64,000 nucleotides of DNA from Asterella californica (lineage: Eukaryota; Streptophyta; Marchantiopsida; Marchantiales; Aytoniaceae): the NCBI GenBank assembly GCA_036924285.1, contig JAYKYS010000001.1, forward strand, positions 37,571,501 through 37,635,500, in the 5' to 3' direction. The first letter of the stretch is position 1. Every line of letters begins with the position of its first letter. The notes under the pieces were generated by a model. That model was given only the letters and a program-made list of their open reading frames with translations. It ran no database searches and had not been told where the DNA came from. This document shows, piece after piece, positions 42,748 through 53,620 of the stretch. Position numbers and translations under genes: made by a program.

Positions 42748-44098
42748 CTGGGTATTTGTAGCTCCAGACACTATACTAAGGATGCAAGGAGCCTGCTTCT
42801 TCATAATCTGTGAAAACTTGTACGTACAACGACTGACGTAAAGGGGCAGCTTAAGGGACTAGCTTGTTCCTGCGACCTGTCAGCAAACGGTTCAGGAGAT
42901 TTGGAGGTCTAATGCAAACACGCAAGACATCGTTGGGTTTAGATCTGTGCAAGTTACGCATTGGTTAAGACGGTTCGTGAAGAGACGGATCGAGGAGTGT
43001 GGTCTGAGAGAAATTGAGACGCAAGAAGGAAATTTGGAGTGCTTCAGTGACCTGTGAAGAAGAGTTGGACCGTTCAGGCCGTTCCGGAGTCCAAACTTGC
43101 TGTCTTTGGATCCATCGGGATCAGAACGCCGAGTTATTCAAGAAATTGAAGACGATACAAAGTTTCATCGGGCGGTTTTGGAGTTCTGAGTGAAATTGAC
43201 TCGCAAGGAAGCGCTTACGTCAGTTTTTCATCACATGCGATTTGAGATTGGATTGTTTTTCGCGATCGGTGAGCCAAGCTCTTCGTTGAGAGAGTCTTCA
43301 CCTATGCACAAGAGAAGACCGTGTGTGGATTGGATTGTTGGTTTGGGTGTGGTAAGCGACTTTGAGCCGTAGGGAGTCGATTTACGTCAATTTTTCGCAA
43401 TCTGTGACTAAATTTTTTGCGTGGTTTTGCAAGAGGAACTCCAAAAGACCTGTTTGGAGTCTCGTTGGATTCAAGATAGTTAGATCTACCTACCAGAGAA
43501 GACGGATATCAGATCAGACGATCCGTTTGGACGGTATGTGCGATTTTAAGTCGCAGGGAGGAGTTTTTGAAGGTTCGATCACATGCGACCAAAAATCAGC
43601 GATATCTCGGTTGTCGGGAGTCGGATATGATGGTTCTTGAGGCCAACAGAGTCAAGAAGGAACTTTTTTGTTTGAGTTCGTTGGAGTTCTAGTTGGTTAT
43701 GTATAGCTTGTGGTAGCTAGCTTTAGCTAAGAGCTTGTACATGGATGTTGTTTGGACTTAGGTTTGAATCGTGTGGTACAGGTGCAGCTCTGTTTGTTAG
43801 CAAAGAGATGTTTCCCTTGCTTTGAGCTACGCTTCAATAGTTTTGGGTCTGGGTTGAGATTCAGGGATAAGTTTTAAGGGGTTTTGAAGCAGATTACAGA
43901 CCGCTCTGGTCTGTTTCTTAATTTTAAAGTCTTAGGGAGAAGGAACGACAGTGTATATACGTTGGGAGTGTGTATATATTGCGGCGTTCATTTTCGTGCT
44001 TGTTTGTCTCTTTCTTGTCTCTGTTCAGTACACTACATCTCCACATCCAGGAACCTCGTATTTTCTTGGACATCCTTCATGCAAAATCTGACACGACA
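42748..44098 (+). repeat. Putative 5' LTR or leader of element D'
   Basis: No gene is seen. The stretch lies directly upstream of the D' gag start, has TATA-like GTATATACG and TATATATTG at 43,950-43,980, and ends CTGACACGACA just before gag's leader. An LTR end with ..CGACA would pair with a TGTCG start, but I did not find the left end, and no second copy exists in the window. Confidence 0.4.
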
Positions 44099-44175
44099 AC
44101 GATGGTGAACTCGACGTGAAGGTCCGGGGTGGAGATTTCTTCTGTGTTTAAACGTTGAAGAAGAGATTGACAATC

Positions 44176-45358
44176 ATGAGCGAGGACGGAAACGGTGATG
44201 AGAATGGAGCTAGTGATTCGAGTGGATTGCCAAGGGTGCATTTGGATCCGGTGACTGCATCGATGTTTCAAGCTTTCACGATGTTCTTGTGACAGCAACA
44301 GTCTGATGAGCAAAAGGAAGTTTTGGCAACCAAGGCGTTTCAAGCGGTGGTCAGCAAGATTGACATGTTCCACGAGAGAGATGTCTCAAGATATTTGAGA
44401 CATTATGTGAAAGAGATGTAGCTGAATAAGATATCAGAAGATGAGATGATTGAGACGTTTGAGTTGGCAGCAGCTCCAGAGCTTAGAGATCATGTTAAAA
44501 TGCTAACGAAGCATTTTAACAAAGATTGAGAGACGTTTGCTCGTGCTTTGATGGATGAGTACTTCTTGGAGGACTAAGTCACCAAGAAGTCATTCTTGGA
44601 GTGGGTTGAGCAACCGAGGAAAGGTTTACAAGCTACAGAGTTACTCAGGGAGTTTGAGAAGCAGTTCTCAAGCTAACTAGGATGGAGAAGTTGACATTGC
44701 AGTCCAACAAGACATAGTTATTTCTTTGGGCTACAGATGAGAAGCTACAAGAGAAGCTGGAGGTACTTCTTGAGGATCAGGAAGAAGACGATGGTTTGAC
44801 CAGTAGCTGGAAGAAGGTTGAAGAAGTTGTTGGTCTACTTACCAAGAGAGAGCGAAGACGAGAGAAGGTTCCTGTTAGGAGACCAACACCAACATCGACT
44901 ACTGTAGCATATGTTCCTGTGGTTCGACCAGTGGTTCATGTTGCTAGACGACAGATGATACCAGTTGCTCCAGTTGTTCCGGTTGCCCAAGCACCTGTAG
45001 TGTCTCCGAAGAAGGATGATTCAAACCTTGAGGAGATCATGTGTGGAATGCGAGATTTGCATATCAAGCTCACAAGATTGGAAGAGAAGGGATCTACAAA
45101 CGGAGCAAACCCGTTTGAGAAGCAAGACTGGATCCAACGATGTATCTGGTACGATGGTACAGATCATCCACGAAGAGATTACAAGGAGTTCACTGATATC
45201 TTGCAACAAGGAGTGATCTTCTGGAAGGATGAGAAAGTAGCGTTGAGAGATACCAGTGCACTTCTTCAGACCAACTTTGGTAGAGAAGGGATGAAGAAGT
45301 TGGTTGAGGATCACTTATCAGCGCAAGCAGTTGCAATTGTGAAAGCTGGAACATAGGC
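44176..45358 (+). pseudogene. gag of family-2 gypsy element D'
   Basis: ATG at 44,176 opens 'MSEDGNGDENGASDSSGLPR'; TGA follows at 44,290 and more stops before 44,796. A clear 186-codon piece (44,796-45,356) holds the C-terminal part. Its nucleic-acid-binding motif reads 'CIWYDGTDHPRRDY', where the usual knuckle has Cys at positions 4 and 14; both are now Tyr, each explained by one G-to-A change. Most of the stops also fit C-to-T or G-to-A changes. It is homologous to D on the opposite strand. Confidence 0.75.
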
Positions 45359-45535
45359 ACAAGAGTTGAGGATCAAGCTGAGAGGAGTTTTAACGAGCAT
45401 GTTGAGCCGAGTGGATTGTGGTCATCTGTCATCTCCATGAAACAGAAAGGAAAGATGACACGTGAGACATTGTTGAGGACAACTGCTACGATCAAAAGGG
45501 ATACTGGATGAGAAGATCCGATAGAAGCGCTATCA

Positions 45536-46462
45536 GTGCATGCTTACATCGCCAAGAACCAACATGAAGCGTTGTTAGAAAAGAAGAAAAGACGAGATTC
45601 AGAGGATGCAGGGGAAGGAACTTCTTCAAAGAGACAAACTCGAGGAGAGAAGGTTCGTCAAGAACTTCATGATGCAGGAGCTCAAGATCTACCGATGGAT
45701 GATGCTCCTTCTCCATCGAAAGAAAGAGCAAAAGAGTTTCAGAAGGAGAAGGATAAGCCAGTTGTCTACAAACTGCAGTCGGACATCGAGGTTTCAACAG
45801 ACTTGAAGGGGGTCTTGGAAGATCGCATTTTGAATGCGAAGATGGAGTTTACTTTGAGAGAAGTTTTGGACATTGCTAAGCACAAGTTTCATGATGTCAT
45901 CATCGACGTCATCAAACGGAAGCGACAGATTACGGATGAGACTGGTTTATCGCATGTCTTGGATATTAGGATGTTTGTGGATGAGGAGAAAGAGCTTGCA
46001 AAGTGTAGTGTTCATTCTTCAGAGGAAGAAAGAGATCGAAGACGTAGGGTATATTTTGAGGATGAAGAGGAGGATGGGAAGCAAAGCTCAAGTCATTACA
46101 GTCACTGGGCTCGAGCTACGACGGAGACGCTAGTGAGGATCAAAGACTTGGATGAGCCGGTGGTTGCTCTAATTGACCATGGATCAGAAATCAACATCAT
46201 GTTGAAAGAGTTTTTCAAGAAGAAGAAGTGGTCGATCGACACAGAGCATGGGTGGGTCATAAGAGCAGCCAACAACATAAGAAGAGATTTGTATGGAGCT
46301 TGTCCAGACATTAGAGTGTGCATAGGTGATGTTGCTGTCGAGCAAAACTTCTTTGTTCAAGAAATAACATCATACTCGCTCATTCTTGATCAACCTTTCA
46401 TTACAGCTACTCGGATGGAGACGAGGGTACTAGACAACGGATCTGCTTATGCTAGGATCTGA
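45536..46462 (+). pseudogene. Protease region of element D'
   Basis: A 308-codon open piece. The first half is charged and matches D ('LEDRILNAKMEFTLREVLDI'). The protease core is 'VVALIDHGSEINIM', followed by 'HGWVIRAANNIRRDLYGACP' and 'VAVEQNFFVQEITSYSLIL'. The active site triplet is D-H-G, shared with D, so it is a trait of the family and not decay. A TGA ends the piece at 46,462. Confidence 0.75.
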
Positions 46463-46880
46463 AATCAAGATAGAAAGAGGGCGGTGCAATTCTTAACTAT
46501 ACCGTCCAATCACGAGCGCAATCGAGATCGTCTGAGGGAGAAATCGCTTCCAAGGGTGAGTGAAGAGTTCAAAGATTTTCATTGAGTATCACTATAGAGC
46601 GAGATTGTGGTGGTGCGTAGGAGAAGATACTCTCGCTTGAAGGAGAAAGTGTCTTCTGTACAGGGTTTGTTGGATTTTCAGAGTGTGGGATTGCTATTTA
46701 CAAGAAGGTAGAAGAGCTGAGAAGAAAAGAACAAAAACATTTGCGTGATGTTGAGTTGATGTTGAAAGAACTGGGTGAGCTAGAAAGAGATGAATGGATT
46801 TCTGGTGTTTATGAAGAGGATGGGTTGGAGGATCCTTTAAGAGAGATCATATCTATTGGATGAAAAGATATGGATAAGAG

Positions 46881-47785
46881 GTGCAGATTCATTCAAGAGA
46901 GGTCTATTCGGTGATCGAATCATTCCTTGCACCTGAGGTTCGAGAAGAGACGAAGTACAAGACAGTGGATAAGAAAGTAAAGTCAGTTGCTGGTCCTTTG
47001 TCGGATGACACTAACCAACATATAGATCGAGTTTCAAGAGAAAAGAGTTTGAGAGATCTTGCAATGATAGGACATAAGTTCACGGAGAAGATCCTTGAAG
47101 AGCTAAAGATTGGATCTGATGGGTCTCTTCTACCGGAAGAGAGGATGTGCTTCAAGGATATGCTTTCACAACATGAGAAAGCATTTGCTTTTGAGCCACA
47201 TGAGATTGGGTGTGTAGACCCATACATTGTTATCCCGATGGTTATTTTTACTGTACCGCATGTACCGTGGAACCTGAGATCAATTCCAGTACCGTGGGCT
47301 CACTTGTCTAAATTGATGGAGTTGTTGAAGGAGAAGATGCGGATGAAGATCTTAGAGTCGTCGTTTGCATCATATTCGAATAGATAGTTTACAGTGCCTA
47401 AGAAGAATGGCTCACTGCGGTTCATCCAAGACATGCAACCGGTGAATGCAATAACAATCAAAAATGTTGAGGTGGGACCGATTGTGGATGAATTTGTTGA
47501 AGCGTTTGCAAAGAGAGCTATTTACTCAATGGGCGATCTTTACTCAAGATATGATCAATTTCAACTAGCGGAGGAGAGCAGAAGTTTCACAACAACGAGG
47601 ACACTTTTGGGATTGGTTAAGATGTGTACTTTATCATATGGAGCTACCAACTCGGTAGCACACATGATGAACGAGATGCATAGAATTCTAAAGGACTTCA
47701 TACCTTAAAAAATGATGCAGTTCTTGGATGACATCCCCATCAAAGGATGAATGGAGGATGAGAAAGATGAAATATTAGATCAAAG
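46881..47785 (+). pseudogene. Truncated reverse transcriptase of element D'
   Basis: 'RFIQDMQPVNAITIKNVEVG', 'IYSMGDLYSRYDQFQLAEES' and 'YGATNSVAHMMNEMHRILKD' are reverse transcriptase motifs; after a TAA at 47,708 the catalytic 'FLDDIPIKG' follows near 47,726-47,750. The sequence leaves the element at about 47,785, so the thumb, RNase H and integrase are missing. The piece AAAGGGGG then TGTCGACG at 47,779-47,793 could be a polypurine tract joined to an LTR start after an internal deletion. Confidence 0.7.
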
Positions 47786-49734
47786 GGGGTGTCGACGATT
47801 CGTTATCGATCACATCACAAACTATGAGAAAATCTTATTTCGACTTAGGAAGTTCATCTCACGCTTTCATGTGCAAAATCTACACAAACTTACACCAAGA
47901 TAGTTGAGGTACATATACATATACCCATCTTAACACTGAACCAAACAACTTCCAAATATTTTCCAACATATGATCACAAAATCAGTTGTGGATGTGTATT
48001 TTGGTCAAGGGATGTTGAGTAGTATCTTTCCCTCTCTGCATAGGAGATAAACATTCATAAGCGCCAAACGTCAATGTTTACCTGATGGATAACAACCACA
48101 GGTCCTGCTTAATAGATGGAGACGAGCGGCAAGCTGCTTTTGCACACAAGAGACAGCAATGTGTCCAAGTTAACACATAGAGGCAGTTTGTATCACGTGT
48201 AGCGCCAAACGGGTTTTCTAGAGGGGTGACGCCTGTTTGTTGTCCGTGAGAATTGGCAATGGATAAATACAAGAACAAACCTACCAGAAAAGGTTACAAG
48301 TAGATAAAGCGTAGCTCAACCTCTACGGGTTCGTAAGTGGGGCAGTTATCAGAATAGTAACAAGTTAGGTATACCCGCACAGACAACTAGTTAATGGATC
48401 AAATGCATTTGAGGTACAAGATCCGCGAAGAACTGCAAGTCTGGTATAGTTTTCTCCTCGGCCCAGTTCCTTGATCCGCGCCGCATGGTCAACATATCTG
48501 TCCATGATCCCGTCTCAGATATATCGATGAAACGAGAGGAATCAAGAGGGTTACTCACGATCGAAGAGGCCCCGACCGACTCAAGCGTTGCGGAACCCTG
48601 CAGTCTGGGCATTAGCTGCAGGGCAGACCTGCTGTTGGACACGGAAGCTGTTAGAAGACATACAAGGAGGTCCGAGGCTAAATCGCTTAAATGGAATCGG
48701 AGAAAAGCGAAACACACAGAGACGAGAAAGGGGCGGGAGTGAGAAACTGAATCGTGGTTGCGAAGGTTTGGACTTCATCATTGCGCCGTGCGTAATGATT
48801 GCGGAAACGATGAAGGTTGAGTTCGTTGGGAGTTGGATATCATTGTCAGGAGAGAGGACAGAAGAGTCGGCTAGTGGTCGGGATACCACGCTTCCACGTT
48901 CGTCTTTGCGGCAGCGGTGATGATTGTTAACTTTTAAGCCTTTTATTTCTCATGGGAAGGTCTGCGACGTTGCTCTGTCGAAGCATCGCTTTCATTCAAC
49001 TGGTTTGCACGCCCAGAGGGAAGGGATGCTGATGATTAGGAAATCCCTTTTCGACACCAATAACACTTGATGTCAGCATAAGGAAGAGAAGTACACTCGC
49101 GTTGGCGAAATTTTGAACCTCCAGCATTCATGACCTTACCTTCACGGGGCGGATGATTGACTGCCTAGGCCTGCTTACTACCTCGCAAGACTTATCGGCA
49201 GATAGATTTGTCCTCTCCCAGAAGTAGATTGCCCTGCAATCCCAGTTCCATGAGGACCAGGAATCGTCTGGCGGTACATCACCAATCATCTGTCAAGTGG
49301 AGAATAATTCTCTTTCCCCGAGCATACTGATCCGCGTCGACGAGCGGCTTTCGCCAACGGCTGCGATTCACACTTCATTGACACAATTGTCAATGCTGAT
49401 AAATCCTACAATCATCCCAATTATTACGCTACAAACAGCGGATGATCGGGAGGGAGCTGTTCAGATATATTTTGGCTTTCCGAACCAGTTACCTCATGAG
49501 TGCACAATCACACCAGCGAGCTTGACTGTGATTACTTAACTGAAAGATTACAGAGCTGAAATCTGAAGCTGACAAGTACGACGATAAAGCAAAATGCATC
49601 ATCTCGACCACCGCGCGATGTCGCTTACTACACGAGACAACGGTAGTAATCCCCACGAGGGTGCAGCAAAGAGTGACGTAGTATACAACTCTTCAGTATT
49701 TTTACAAGGAAACGAGAGGGGAACATAGCCCATT
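47786..49734. other. Intergenic region with possible exon-like pieces
   Basis: No gene can be named. On the minus strand two pieces end at good donor sites: an open stretch ending CCATCAG|GTAAACATTG at about 48,081, and another ending CTTCGATC|GTGAGTAACC at about 48,555. The second begins with a Ser/Arg-rich peptide of transit-peptide flavour. I could not link them into one reading frame, so they may be chance. Confidence 0.2.
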
Positions 49735-51853
49735 CTAAACATCTCTTGGATCTACAAACATGGTGGAGGCGGCGGGACACTCCGCCCTGCACCAATTGAA
49801 ACTACTCCGCTCCAACTCTGCTTCTACCTTTCTACTATATTTGCTACCATCATTGACATTCGCTAACTTTACAAGTTTCTTAACACACCACATATCATCA
49901 GCAGTGGAGAACTTTTCCCAGTGAGGAATGCTCTGCCTGAGAGGATCTGTAGCACCAACCTCAGTCATCAAAACTTGGCATCCGTCCTTCCTGGACACAT
50001 TGTGCGCATGACGACACAGCGTTCTGAAGAGCTCGGGACCTTTGGGACCTTCGGCATGCAAGCCGAACATAAATTGAACTCCGAACGGGTTAAATATATT
50101 CGGAAAGGACGGTATGTTACACCAGGGAAGGGCTTTGTCCAAGCATCGAGAAATTAATGCACCTGTGCGCTTGTACAAGGGGACCCCTTTTAAATGCATA
50201 CTAAAGATTTCGTTGCATTTCCATAAGCTAAGAACTGCCCAGGAATTGGGCCTCGGTCGACCGTCGTTACTCCTCGCAAATGAGGACTCAATCGTTCCCA
50301 CGTTTTCACTCACCCTACAAGATCCCCCACAGCATAGACCCGAATGTCGATCCTCCCTGAATGTTGCCACCCATGTCCCCGCGCACAGCTTGTGATTCAA
50401 GATTTTATGAATATCTTCAGGGAAAAATTCCTCCGTGCTCATGACAGATCGGTACATGGCCACTGCTGCATCGACACTAAGTTTGGTAATTTCAGTATGA
50501 GACGGCAAGCGCACCGAATGGTGCCAGATTGGATGGCCAAGAAGAGCTGGATATCTGAAGGGAGTGTACTGAAGGCGTTCGGTGAACAATCTGAACGACG
50601 GCACATTGTCTTTAGTTGTTGCAAAATAGATGTATTCAACTCCTTGCTCCTCGCACCAGCTCTCCATTCTCGTAGCGAGTTTGAGTCCGATTCCCATCCT
50701 CCTGAGAAATCCAAGGACAGAGCCAGGCTTCATAAGTACATACGAATAATGGCTAATCTCCACACACGTACCAACCAGCAATGCGTGCGATAACAAAAAT
50801 CGTATCATAAGTCGACACAAGTGCCTTTGGACGAGAGCAGGTCCAAGGTCGGATACCATCTTTCAGCCGGCACATCACAGATAATGTAATCAAGAAGCAG
50901 TGATGTTGTGATTATTCTGAACCTCCTGCGTTACCTGTGATCCGGAGATACACGCAGACCCAAAAGGTAAGCAGCTCGTGCGTAAATTGGAAGATCTTGA
51001 GAGTGAGTGCGACTCCGGCTCCCTGCCTGAACGGACTGGGCTCCACTCTTCCCGCAAACGACAGTCTTGATTCCAGCTCTCACCACTCCAACAATCTCGT
51101 GATCGACTTCCGCAACCTGCAAACACGAATCAAGCGGTTAACTTACTTGAGCCTTTGGGAATCAAGACAAAGAATTAGTCATCACTGTGCAGGTCATCCG
51201 CAAGAAATGAACATGCAACTCAAACATCAGTCAATAGATGTATTGAACTCGTGGAGATTGACACGAGATGAGCGACTTGTAGCATTGCTAGTCTACTCCA
51301 ACCCCAAGAACATAGTTCACTGCATCAAGACTCACTTCACTTCCATATCCTGAACAGCTTGCAAGATTCACATCGCAGTGTACCAGAAGACGTTTGCATG
51401 AAGCCAAAATTCATATTAAGGCTGCCAGTAATTACTCAACTACTGCTGACTGATATAGCAGAGAACGAAGAGCTTAGAAAATGAGGAGCTCCAACTGCAG
51501 AGTGAAGAATTACAACACAACACTCACAGGCCTCGCCAGGTTTCCAGTTGGACTAATGAAAGATGAGAAGATTCGACCGCATAATTCGTCGACCTCTCTT
51601 CATCAGAAAAAGATCGACCATGAGCTTACACATGTCAAGATGAGTAGATTACCAGCATGGCATATGAAGAATAATGCCGGACCCTGGAGAGTGGATCTCC
51701 GAGCAAATCTTGCATAAGTGCCATGTCGTTGCCATTCTCTCCCGCTTCGCATCTTTGCTCAAGAGCTAGCACCTTCTCCACGTCAGTGATTTTATCATAA
51801 AATCTAACGAGGACCTCCCCTGTCACCTGCCGCGTAGGGACTACCGTCCCCAT
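49735..51853 (-). CDS. HLS1-like: HOOKLESS1-like GNAT N-acetyltransferase, three exons
   Basis: Exons are 51,853-51,653, 51,116-50,935 and 50,701-49,735 on the minus strand, with introns of 536 and 233 bases and GT..AG borders (CTG|GTAATC..TTTGCAG|GTTG; CACAG|GTAACG..TTTCTCAG|GAGG). The join gives 449 residues, near the 403 of Arabidopsis HLS1. Matches to that family include 'DLLGDPLSRVRH' in exon 1, 'IVGVVRAGIKTVVCG' and 'AYLLGLRVSPDHR' in exon 2, and across the second junction the acetyl-CoA-binding 'RRMGIGLKL'. Exon 3 adds 'TTEFFPEDI'-like, 'SWAVLSLWKC', 'DPLRQSIPHW' and the ending 'FVDPRDV'. HLS1 acts in the nucleus on differential growth and hormone response in Arabidopsis; substrate here is not shown. 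The ATG at 51,853 is chosen because the family starts just before this point. Confidence 0.92.
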
Positions 51854-52592
51854 CAGAACTTCCAGCTTCTTCGCTCAGAGTAGAACAACTAGTTTTTTAG
51901 CACTACGGTAGTAGATGAGCAAGTCTCCCGACCGATTCTCCCTGCCTCGGACAAACGGCTTCCAGAGTGATCCCACTCTCCCACTTTCATAACAGCGAGG
52001 ACTGGCCTCGTAATAGATACACACTAGATATAAGACGACACACGTACCGTACTCCAGAACAAAGAGTGTGCCTCCGTCAAAAGAGCACGGAGGTTTTAGC
52101 ACATTCCCGAGCACGAAGGACGGTGGGCAGGACACCGCAGGACAATCCAGAGGAAAAGGATCGGAGGTCTAACTCTATCTCTCGGAGGTCCTCGCTATCG
52201 GCATGGATGGCTGCAAGACAAGTTGATTATGTAGGCTGGAAGCTGAATCCACAAATCCACACCTGATATAACTCGGCAGGGCCATTAGGCATGATGACAA
52301 GCAAACAGCAGCAGCTAAGTGCGGGGTCTACTGCTACTCACCATGTCTACATCAATGTTCGGGGAGTTCCGGCTGATAGAGTAGTGAGAACCGGTTGAGA
52401 ATGTGAATTTCCGGATGTTTAAAGAAAAGAGTCGGAAAGTTACCGACTAAAAAATGAAAATAGTACTCTAATTACTCGAAAAGTGAAGCAATTTCCGGTA
52501 TCTTTTAGAAAATTGCCGGTTGATGCTAGGTCGTGCCGGAAAATCCCCGGTTCTCTCAAAAATCCTTCCCGAACACTGGTCTACATTGCCCT

Positions 52593-52628
<36 letters not shown>

Positions 52629-53620
52629 ATCCTACATACCCTCGGCTGCTGTCGCCGGCGATCTCAAGCGTGTCCTGCCCCCATTTCTCTCTCTAACTAG
52701 CCCAACTTCTCTTCTATTCTCTTCTCTTTCCACAATTACTGCCCCACGCTTCTATTCTTCCTAGAGTCAGCCAGTCGAGCCGAGCCAGCGAGATAGCTAC
52801 CGACGACGCTCTTTGCCTACGGGGTACAGTACGCAGCTCACAGATAATCCTCGTCCTCGTCCTCGTCCATCTCTCTCTCCCGCGGCCCGGCCGCCGGGTA
52901 CAACCTTCACTATCCTGCGATCTCCATCTCCTCTAATTCCACACCAGTCGCCCGATTCTGCTCTCCCGCCCCATCTCCACCTTCGCCCCTCGGCCGAGCA
53001 TCAATGAGCAATTCACGTGGCGAAAAGCAAGCACCGAAAATAGCATACACTAAATAATGTCGATTCGCAATTCCGGCGATGAAAACGGGGGAGTGGGGCT
53101 TCGCATTCAATTTTTCGTTATAGTAATACCAAAATCCCATTAAGATGAGCACCGGCTAAACTGCAAGTTCAAAAGGCCAGACTACCGGTCAAGAAACCCT
53201 CCCCGCGTTTCTCTGGCGTCGGAGGCCCCCCTCCGGAGCAGCGCCACGCGGCTCCTGCTGAAGTCACTTGCTGCCTTCTTCTGCCATGTAAGCACCGCCC
53301 CACAGACCAACATGAAGAAAAGGTAAAAGGGATCTCCGGGAGTGCGGCTGCCCCGCCCCGGTCGGGATGGGCTGTAGAACACGCAGTACCAGCCCAATTC
53401 CCGGGTACAAAGAACTTCGTACTGTACGAATCTCCTCCGGGGCTACTCCCTCTAACTTCCTCCCTCCGTCGGACCCTCCCATGTACAACGTCGCGCGGCA
53501 GCTTTTCTCTCTCCTCTTCATATCTCTAACATTATGATAGAAGGTCCTTAGTAGAAGTAAATAACCCAGACATAAATTTCCACTTAGGTTCCTGCGTAGT
53601 CGCGAAACTGGAGTGTGCTC
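51854..53620. other. Upstream region of the HLS1-like gene
   Basis: No coding sequence is supported. The stretch 52.55-53.0 kb is richer in G+C and contains pyrimidine-rich runs on the plus strand (GA-rich on the gene's strand), which suits a promoter or 5' untranslated region of this gene or of a divergent one. Small frames here have no recognisable content. Confidence 0.35.
52596..52623. repeat. (CT)14 microsatellite
   Basis: Fourteen uninterrupted CT units, (GA)n on the strand of the HLS1-like gene, about 750 bases upstream of its start. GA repeats in plant promoters can bind BBR/BPC factors; whether this does is unknown. Confidence 0.9.

Noticed and set aside
43190..43640. Frames in the region before D' gag as separate genes
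   Set aside because: Short, without motifs, and placed where the element's LTR or leader is expected.
50702..50859. Start of the HLS1-like protein at the ATG at 50,859
   Set aside because: The bases 50,859-50,702 are intron 2: acceptor TTTCTCAG ends at 50,702, and the family's 'RVSPxHRRxGIG' motif is restored only by joining exon 2 to 50,701.
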